A program made the translations under genes and the position numbers. The notes under the pieces were generated by a model. It saw nothing but the letters and a program-made list of their open reading frames with translations. It was not told the origin of the DNA and ran no database searches. From Bacillota bacterium (lineage in GTDB: Bacteria > Bacillota > Clostridia > Christensenellales > SZUA-584), in the NCBI GenBank assembly GCA_023396555.1, contig JAEWWC010000273.1, forward strand, positions 1 through 10,999: a DNA stretch of 10,999 bases, read 5' to 3'. This document shows, piece after piece, positions 6,304-10,999 of this stretch (position 1 is the first letter of the stretch; each line of letters opens with the position of its first letter).

Positions 6304-7562
6304 GCCTGCACCGCCTTTCTGACACCGAAAAAGCCGGGCTTTCGCAGCGGCTTATACATGCTGAGCGAACGTATCATCAGCCGCGAAGCCGTGATGCCCG
6401 CCACAAAGTTCATGATCACACCAGTCAGCAGCGTATAGCCGAAGGACAGCATGGAACCCGAGCCCAGTATGATCAGCACGATCGCCACGATGATCACCGT
6501 GATGTTGCCGTCGAAAACAGACGAAAACGCTTTGTGGAACCCCGCGTCGATGGCCTGTCTCAGCTGCTTGCCCGCACTCAGCTCCTCCTTGATACGCTCG
6601 GACACGATCACATTCGCGTCCACACCCATGCCGATGGAAAGTATCACACCCGCGATGCCGGGCAGCGTCAGCGTAAACTGCGGCACCGACAGCGACAGCA
6701 GCTGCCCGCTGATCTGCAGCAGCAGCGCGATGCATGCCACGAGCCCGGGCAGCCGGTAATACAGCAGCATGAACAGGCACACCGCCGCGAACGCGACGAT
6801 GCTTGCCATCACCATCACGGACAGCGCGTCCGCGCCCAGCTCCGGACTGATGATGGAACAGTTTTTCACCGTCAGCGAGAACGGCAGCGCGCCCGAATTG
6901 ATCTTGGTCGCCAGCGATATGGCTTCCTCGCCACTTTCCAGATTGGTGATAATAGCCTCGCCGCCGGATATCTGCGAATCAACACGCGGCGCGGATATCA
7001 GCACCTCGTCCATGTATATCGCGATGGGCTGTCCGATCAGCCGTCCGGTAGCCTCCGAGAATTTCTTTGCGCCCTCGTTGGAAAGCACCAACTCTACCAC
7101 GGGCGCGTTCGAGTTCTCCATCACCTTGGCGGCGCTGCTCACTACATCCGTCCCCTCGATGACGATGTTGCCGTCCGGATCACGGAACGTCAGCTTGGCT
7201 GTCTCGCCCAGCTCCGTCACCGCCTTCTGCGGGTCGAAGTCCGCCTCGTCCGACTTCCACGGGAACCGGACGAGTATGGTGCCGCGCGTTTTGTCGATGG
7301 TCACGTCCCTGTCCGTGATGTTGCTGGCGTCCATACGCGTTTCAATGATAGCCCGGGCGGACTCCAGCTCGGCCTCAGTGGGCAGGCGGTCCAGGTCTTT
7401 TGGTTCAAATGTCGCGTCCACGCCACCCCTAATGTCGATGCCGAACCGCATCTGGCCCGCACCCTTCACCTCAAAATTGCCAGCCTTGAACCCCAGCAGC
7501 GCCAATGCAAACAGCCCGAAGGTGATCAGCGCGACAATAAAAAAAGTTGCTTTTGATTTCAA
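6300..7562 (-). CDS. secD: Protein translocase subunit SecD, probable TTG start
   Basis: The larger subunit of the SecDF complex. I start it at TTG (7562-7560), giving 420 residues, because a perfect AAGGAGGT lies seven bases upstream and the protein then begins with a short KSK stretch and the first membrane helix (about residues 7-24), as usual. An ATG 33 bases further upstream is in frame but has no comparable site and would place the AAGGAGGT inside the gene. The P1 head begins with GIDIRGGV (41-48), and a large extracytoplasmic region follows to about 240. Helices 2-6 are in 245-398, including GMGVDANVIVSERIKEE (311-327) with the conserved aspartate D315. secF overlaps by four bases. A 152-base gap separates it from the small membrane gene upstream, with no strong promoter of its own. 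Confidence 0.95.
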   Translation of the reverse strand: MKSKATFFIVALITFGLFALALLGFKAGNFEVKGAGQMRFGIDIRGGVDATFEPKDLDRLPTEAELESARAIIETRMDASNITDRDVTIDKTRGTILVRFPWKSDEADFDPQKAVTELGETAKLTFRDPDGNIVIEGTDVVSSAAKVMENSNAPVVELVLSNEGAKKFSEATGRLIGQPIAIYMDEVLISAPRVDSQISGGEAIITNLESGEEAISLATKINSGALPFSLTVKNCSIISPELGADALSVMVMASIVAFAAVCLFMLLYYRLPGLVACIALLLQISGQLLSLSVPQFTLTLPGIAGVILSIGMGVDANVIVSERIKEELSAGKQLRQAIDAGFHKAFSSVFDGNITVIIVAIVLIILGSGSMLSFGYTLLTGVIMNFVAGITASRLMIRSLSMYKPLRKPGFFGVRKAVQA

Positions 7563-7636
7563 TGAAAATACCTCCTTATCCCATCTCTTCCGCATATTAG
7601 CATGGGCAAAAGACAGGCGAAAAAGCATGCAATAAC

Positions 7637-7670
7637 AGCTTTCGATTTTACAAATTAAACTCTGAAAGCT
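7637..7670 (-). repeat. Intercistronic hairpin before secD
   Basis: In the reverse-strand RNA, AGCUUUC (7670-7664) pairs perfectly with GAAAGCU (7643-7637) across a 20-base AU-rich loop. No U-run follows directly, so it is not a clear terminator; it may be an RNA-processing or stability element. The gap 7563-7714 also contains a GCATG/CATGC short repeat closer to the secD ribosome binding site. No convincing promoter was found there. Confidence 0.35.
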
Positions 7671-7714
7671 TGATGATTTACGCAATCACGCAGCGAAACT
7701 AAAAAGCTTATCCG

Positions 7715-8086
7715 CTACTTCATGCCGTCTTTATTATGGATAAAGGAGATGACGCCGCAAAAATCAAACGAAAAGTTGACCGCGGCGAAAAGTTTGAGTG
7801 ATAGTACAACAAAGATCAGCAAAACAATGCCGACCACGGTCATAGCAAACAGGCCTGGTTTAAACTGCTGAAAGCGAAGCCAATCGGATGCCGGACTGAT
7901 CAGCCTCGTCGTGCTACCCGCCTCCATGCAGTCAGCGTTGGTCTGAACGGCACTCATCGACGAAACCGGTTTGTCCAAATCCTGATGAACAGGCTGCAGG
8001 GAGAAATCTCCCGCCAGCCCGGAGGCCAGCCAGACAACAGCCAACAGGCATACCATGAGCAGTATATTCCGTTTTCTGCGCATCAT
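7715..8086 (-). CDS. Uncharacterised two-helix membrane protein upstream of secDF
   Basis: A 123-residue protein I do not recognise. A basic N-terminus (MMRRKR) is followed by a hydrophobic helix at about 8-25, an extracytoplasmic stretch of about 50 residues containing one cysteine (C53), a second hydrophobic helix at about 78-102, and a short tail ending HNKDGMK. The first helix could be an anchor or a signal peptide; there is no lipobox cysteine. It is not YajC, which has one helix and a basic cytoplasmic domain. Two ATG codons are adjacent (8086 and 8083), with GGGGTGAGG just upstream. A near-consensus promoter precedes it, and secD and secF follow on the same strand with no terminator, so it is probably co-transcribed with them. 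A role in secretion is a guess from position. Confidence 0.75.
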   Translation of the reverse strand: MMRRKRNILLMVCLLAVVWLASGLAGDFSLQPVHQDLDKPVSSMSAVQTNADCMEAGSTTRLISPASDWLRFQQFKPGLFAMTVVGIVLLIFVVLSLKLFAAVNFSFDFCGVISFIHNKDGMK

Positions 8087-8148
8087 GCCCTCACCCCTTG
8101 CTTGCTGACAGCTCAGTATTTTTTAGTGAATATAATGACAACATATCT

Positions 8149-8177
8149 ATTATAAGAACATGCTGTGGAAAAGTCAA
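8149..8177 (-). promoter_or_regulatory. Near-consensus sigma-A promoter for the small membrane gene and secDF
   Basis: On the reverse strand, TTGACT (8177-8172, five of six) and TATAAT (8154-8149, six of six) are separated by exactly 17 bases. The start would be near 8142, giving a leader of about 55 nt. The -35 lies about 20 bases downstream of the rarA stop codon, so this unit starts independently of rarA. Confidence 0.85.
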
Positions 8178-8197
8178 AGAAACGAATTCAACAGCTA

Positions 8198-9505
8198 TTA
8201 ATTATCCCTTTTCATATACCGCCGCATTTCCCGTATCTTCTTTTCGTAGCCCTCGTCGGATGGCTGATAATACACCCGGTCCGCCAGATTGTCAGGCAAA
8301 TACTGCTGCGGCGTGTAATGCCTCTCGAATTCGTGCGGATACTTATAACCCTTGCCGTTGCCCAGCTTGTCCGCACCATGGTAATGCGTATCGCGCAGAT
8401 GGAGCGGTACCGGCACCTGATACGCGTGCTCCGCGTCACGAAACGCGCCATCTATCGCCATCACCACCGCGTTGGACTTGGGCGATTCGCAGATAAAAAT
8501 GATGGCCTGCGCGATGGACAGACGCGCTTCCGGCATGCCCACGAACTCCAGCGCCTGCGCCGCCGCCGTGGCCTGCGTCATCGCTGACGGATTGGCAAGC
8601 CCCACATCTTCGCTCGCGTGGGCCAGTATGCGCCGCACGATCAGTCGTGGGTCCACACCCGCGTATATCAGCCGCGCGAACCAGAATAGCGCCGCGTCCG
8701 CGTCCGAACCGCGCAGCGACTTACAGAAAGCGCTGAGCATGTTGTAATACTCCTCTTCGTCGCAGCGCACCGCGCGCCGCTGGATGGACTCCTCTGCAAT
8801 GTCCAGCGTGATGCGGATCGCTCCTTCTGCGTCCGGCGTTGTGGTCAGCACCGCCAGCTCAATGGCGTTGAGCGCCGTACGCGCGTCACCGTTCGCCACG
8901 TTGGCGATGTGCTCCAGCGCATCCTCATCCACCTCCACCTTCAGTGCGCCGAGGCCCCGCTCGCTGTCCTTTAGCGCCGCCTGTATAATCTGCTTCACGT
9001 CGTCTTTGGTCAGCCCGAAGAACTGGAAAAGCCGGCACCGGCTCACGATGGCGCTCGTCATGCTGACCATCGGATTCTCCGTCGTGGAACCGATGAAGCG
9101 GATGATTCCCTTCTCAATGGCGGGCAATATGCTGTCCGACTGCGTTTTGGACCACCGGTGGCACTCGTCCAGCAGCAGATACGTCGCCTGTCCATGCAGC
9201 TTCAGGCGTTCTTCCGCGCGGTCAATGATGATGCGCACATCCTTCACGCCGCTGGTCACCGCGTTCAGCTTCTCAAACGCCGCGCCGGTGGAATTGGCGA
9301 TAACTGATGCCAGCGTCGTTTTGCCCGAGCCGGGCGGCCCAAAAAATATGGATGACGTCAGTCGGTCCGTTTCGATGGCGCGGCGCAACAGCTTGCCCGG
9401 CCCCACGATGTGCGCCTGCCCGTAAAATTCATCTATGTTTCGCGGGCGCATCCGGTCGGCCAGCGGTGCGGCGCGCTCCACATTCTGCTCAAAAAAATCG
9501 CCCAT
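8198..9505 (-). CDS. rarA: Replication-associated recombination protein A (RarA/MgsA), AAA+ ATPase
   Basis: An AAA+ ATPase of the clamp-loader group that acts at stalled replication forks with SSB. The 435 residues match the family. The N-terminal 'PLADRMRPRNIDEFYGQAHI' is typical. Walker A GPPGSGKTT is at 56-64, Walker B LLLDECHRW at 110-118, sensor 1 GSTTENP at 139-145, and the arginine-finger region SRCR at 155-158. The C-terminal oligomerisation part contains the conserved RAVRCDEEEYYNMLSAFCKSL (244-264) and the 'GVDPRLIVRRILAHASEDVG' segment (283-302). The end, with 'HEFERHYTPQQYLPDNL', is also typical. GAGGGGAT precedes the ATG. It is divergent from the MFS gene and appears to be a single-gene unit. 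The Walker B carries C-H-R-W where E. coli-type proteins have I/V-H-R-F; the catalytic D-E is intact. Confidence 0.96.
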   Translation of the reverse strand: MGDFFEQNVERAAPLADRMRPRNIDEFYGQAHIVGPGKLLRRAIETDRLTSSIFFGPPGSGKTTLASVIANSTGAAFEKLNAVTSGVKDVRIIIDRAEERLKLHGQATYLLLDECHRWSKTQSDSILPAIEKGIIRFIGSTTENPMVSMTSAIVSRCRLFQFFGLTKDDVKQIIQAALKDSERGLGALKVEVDEDALEHIANVANGDARTALNAIELAVLTTTPDAEGAIRITLDIAEESIQRRAVRCDEEEYYNMLSAFCKSLRGSDADAALFWFARLIYAGVDPRLIVRRILAHASEDVGLANPSAMTQATAAAQALEFVGMPEARLSIAQAIIFICESPKSNAVVMAIDGAFRDAEHAYQVPVPLHLRDTHYHGADKLGNGKGYKYPHEFERHYTPQQYLPDNLADRVYYQPSDEGYEKKIREMRRYMKRDN

Positions 9506-9551
9506 TATGGATCCCCTCTATAAACAGCACTGGTTTGCGATCATATGTTCT

Positions 9552-9580
9552 ATCATACCACGCCTGCCGCTTTGTGCAAA
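9552..9580 (-). promoter_or_regulatory. Promoter of rarA
   Basis: On the reverse strand, TATGAT (9557-9552) is preceded by TGG as an extended -10; TTTGCA (9580-9575) is a moderate -35 at 17 bases. The start would lie near 9545, about 40 bases before the rarA ATG. Confidence 0.55.
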
Positions 9581-9624
9581 GAGTTTCGCAGCGTTTTTGC
9601 GCATATACAAACCTATTGGCTTCA

Positions 9625-9633
9625 TGCTATAAT
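9625..9633 (+). promoter_or_regulatory. Extended -10 promoter of the MFS gene
   Basis: TGCTATAAT: a perfect -10 (9628-9633) with the extended TG. No good -35 is found at 16-18 bases, as is allowed for extended -10 promoters. The start would be about 9640, 26 bases before the ATG. It lies back to back with the rarA promoter. Confidence 0.6.
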
Positions 9634-9665
9634 TCGCCTTACATCTAACTGTAACCGGAGCCGTC

Positions 9666-10829
9666 ATGAAGCAGTCTTCAAAGCCGTACTTTGTTTATCC
9701 GCCCGTTGCCGCGCTTGCGCTATACGCGTCAGTGGTGGGCGCGTTGATTCCCGCCATTCGGGATGCTTTTCCCGGTCTGTCGCTGGCAGCCACCGGTCTC
9801 TTTTCCACGCTTCAGTCCCTTGGCACCGCTCTGTCGGTGATACTGTGTTTTTGCGTATTCTCCGCGCTCAATAAGGTGCGCGTCATGGCGCTGGGCCAGC
9901 TGCTGCTGGCGGTATGCCTTCTGCTATTCGGCCTCAACAGCATACTGTTATTGCTCTACGTGTTGCTCTTCTTCATCGGCCTGTTCAGCAACGTCGTCGA
10001 TACGCTGTCCAACTCGGTACTGGCGGACATAGAGCCGCGGCGCAAGGCCTTCCATATCAGCCTGCTGCAGGCGTTATGGGCCGCCGCAGCCGCTGCAGGC
10101 CCCTGGTTTGCGCTGGTGTTGGGCGGCACATACCCGCCTGTGTTCATTGGCCTCAGCATCGTTGTCGTCGCCGCAGGGGCGGCATTCGCCTTTGGCTTGA
10201 AGCGCGAGCTGCGCCTGCCATTTGTACAGCAGCGGGAAAACTTCGGCGCGCTGGGCAAGCTGGTGCGCACGCTGAAACTCAAAGGCATGGGGCTGCTCCT
10301 CGCCACCAGCTTTTTCAACGCTTTTGTGCTGACCAGCTTTAATTTCTTTATATCCAGCTATATACTCAGCATCGGCGGCAGCAGTGTAAGCGCCGCATTT
10401 GCGCTGAGCATGCTGTTTCTGGGAGCACTGCTGGGCCGGTTGGTCTACGCGCCGCTCGCGCACCGCATCCCCGTCCGAACTGTGATGATGCTTTTTAACG
10501 CGCTTTCCATCGCTGCGTTTGCAGGCATGGTCTTTTGTCCGGACATCACGGGGATCGGCATACTGGCCGGTATCGGCGGACTGGGAACCGCCGCCAATTT
10601 CCCGGCGCTGGTGGTTCAGGCCTGCGCCATCGTACCGGATGACACCGCGGCAGGCTCGTCACTGATTTTCCTCGGGTTCACGCTCGCCTGTTTCTCCGCG
10701 CCGCCGCTCATCGGCGCCATCGGCGACGCCGCCGGCCTTAAGACCGCGATGCTCTGCGCCGCTTCGCTGCTTGCCGCTGTCATCGTGCTGTCATCGCGCA
10801 TCAAGCCGCATACTGTTCAAAATACTTAA
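9666..10829 (+). CDS. Major facilitator superfamily permease
   Basis: A 387-residue protein with about twelve hydrophobic helices in two halves (about 11-32, 42-66, 73-92, 94-117, 129-153, 157-178; then 206-232, 243-262, 271-290, 295-321, 331-354, 359-377). They are joined by a basic central loop (LKRELRLPFVQQRENFGALGKL). 'NVVDTLSNSVLAD' in helix 4 resembles the GxxDxxxN pattern of fucose-permease-like and multidrug-like MFS members, and 'GRLVYAPLAHRI' (257-268) is the second-half version of the G-x-L-a-D-r loop motif. The substrate cannot be told; sugar or drug transport are both possible. CCGGAG lies five bases before the ATG. It is a single-gene unit with its own promoter, divergent from rarA and followed by rplM, whose promoter is separate. 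Confidence 0.88.
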   Translation: MKQSSKPYFVYPPVAALALYASVVGALIPAIRDAFPGLSLAATGLFSTLQSLGTALSVILCFCVFSALNKVRVMALGQLLLAVCLLLFGLNSILLLLYVLLFFIGLFSNVVDTLSNSVLADIEPRRKAFHISLLQALWAAAAAAGPWFALVLGGTYPPVFIGLSIVVVAAGAAFAFGLKRELRLPFVQQRENFGALGKLVRTLKLKGMGLLLATSFFNAFVLTSFNFFISSYILSIGGSSVSAAFALSMLFLGALLGRLVYAPLAHRIPVRTVMMLFNALSIAAFAGMVFCPDITGIGILAGIGGLGTAANFPALVVQACAIVPDDTAAGSSLIFLGFTLACFSAPPLIGAIGDAAGLKTAMLCAASLLAAVIVLSSRIKPHTVQNT

Positions 10830-10845
10830 AAAATAAGCATTTTTG

Positions 10846-10908
10846 CCGATAAAAATCTTGACACACCCGGCGCCAATGTATAGAATATACTTTGCCTGTT
10901 TTTATCGG
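10846..10908. repeat. Perfect 10-bp inverted repeat flanking the rplM promoter
   Basis: CCGATAAAAA at 10846-10855 is the exact reverse complement of TTTTTATCGG at 10899-10908. The 43 bases between contain the whole rplM promoter. The left arm also lies in an AT-rich stretch (ATTTTT at 10839-10844, AAAAAT at 10851-10856) that resembles an UP element just upstream of the -35. One such repeat could arise by chance in a window this long. Confidence 0.45.
10858..10886 (+). promoter_or_regulatory. Near-consensus promoter of rplM
   Basis: TTGACA (10858-10863, perfect), a 17-base spacer, and TAGAAT (10881-10886, five of six). A/T tracts sit directly upstream of the -35. Such strength fits a ribosomal protein operon. 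The start would be near 10893. Confidence 0.88.
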
Positions 10909-10975
10909 TCACTAGCCCCGGCCTGTACGAACAGCATATTAAATAAGAATATGACACAGCCAGGAGGAAGGCCAA
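10893..10975 (+). promoter_or_regulatory. Leader of rplM mRNA, possible L13 autoregulatory structure
   Basis: About 83 nt precede the ATG. Local hairpins are CUGU-ACGA-ACAG (about 10923-10934) and CAUAUU-AAAUAAG-AAUAUG (about 10935-10953). GGCC near 10920 can pair with GGCC at 10970-10973, placing the AGGAGG Shine-Dalgarno site (10962-10967) inside the closed structure. L13 leaders that bind the ribosomal protein are known in Bacillota; whether this one belongs to that class I cannot confirm by eye. Confidence 0.4.
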
Positions 10976-10999
10976 ATGAAAACATATATGGCAAAGCCC
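10976..10999 (+). CDS. rplM: 50S ribosomal protein L13, first eight codons
   Basis: ATG at 10976 opens MKTYMAKP and runs off the right edge. This is the characteristic start of L13 in Clostridia and related Bacillota, where rplM is followed by rpsI. AGGAGG lies eight bases upstream, and a near-consensus promoter about 90 bases before the ATG fits a ribosomal protein operon. Only eight residues are visible, so the call rests on the start motif and the promoter and leader context. Confidence 0.8.

Noticed and set aside
6285..7556. A 423-codon open frame on the plus strand opposite secD
   Set aside because: Fully antisense to an unmistakable SecD; its product is rich in H, R and Q, as expected from reading GC-rich coding DNA backwards, and it has no proper ribosome site.
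7715..8086. YajC identity for the small gene before secD
   Set aside because: YajC has a single N-terminal helix and a basic cytoplasmic domain; this protein has two helices with an extracytoplasmic loop.
10827..10856. Terminator after the MFS gene
   Set aside because: Only A/T hairpins (AAAAAT/ATTTTT) are present, too weak for a confident call; they more likely serve as UP-element-like tracts for the rplM promoter.
10846..10908. Phase-variable invertible promoter for rplM
   Set aside because: Ten-base arms are short for known invertases, no recombinase gene is nearby, and switching off L13 would be deleterious; kept only as an inverted repeat to check.

Overview
The window looks like ordinary chromosome from a moderately GC-rich, low-copy-repeat member of the Bacillota, most likely Clostridia-like. 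The reasons are near-perfect GGAGG-type ribosome binding sites, a type III pantothenate kinase next to an ECF-type vitamin transporter, separate secD and secF genes, and an L13 gene whose product starts MKTYMAKP. The genus cannot be fixed from the sequence alone. There is no rRNA, tRNA, CRISPR array, insertion sequence or clear prophage, and no gene-free stretch exceeds about 215 bases.

Layout. 1-197 (-) is the 5' end of a small membrane protein resembling the Hol44-type phage holin family, cut by the window edge. 412-1918 (+) is a three-gene cassette: an XRE-type regulator behind a strong promoter that overlaps a partial dyad, an MBL-fold hydrolase of the COG1237 type, and an unrecognised helical 89-residue protein. 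1922-1950 is a terminator between convergent units. 5087-1964 (-) reads as one operon: ECF S component (probably pantothenate uptake), coaX, hom and a cupin. It starts from an extended -10 promoter through a structured leader of about 110 nt. 8086-5347 (-) holds an unrecognised two-helix membrane protein, secD (apparently starting at TTG) and secF, behind a near-consensus promoter and ending in a strong terminator. 9505-8198 (-) is rarA. 9666-10829 (+) is a divergent MFS permease. The window ends in the first eight codons of rplM (L13) behind a near-consensus promoter and a short structured leader.

How the genes work together. The ECF protein and CoaX would import and phosphorylate pantothenate for coenzyme A. 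hom, translationally coupled to coaX, makes homoserine for threonine and methionine. SecD and SecF form the accessory complex that helps export through SecYEG. RarA acts at stalled replication forks. These are housekeeping functions. I see no convincing new defence, mobile or biosynthetic system. The points worth a second look are two uncharacterised small proteins, the leader RNAs, the dyad at the XRE promoter, the inverted repeat around the rplM promoter, and the non-ATG start of secD.
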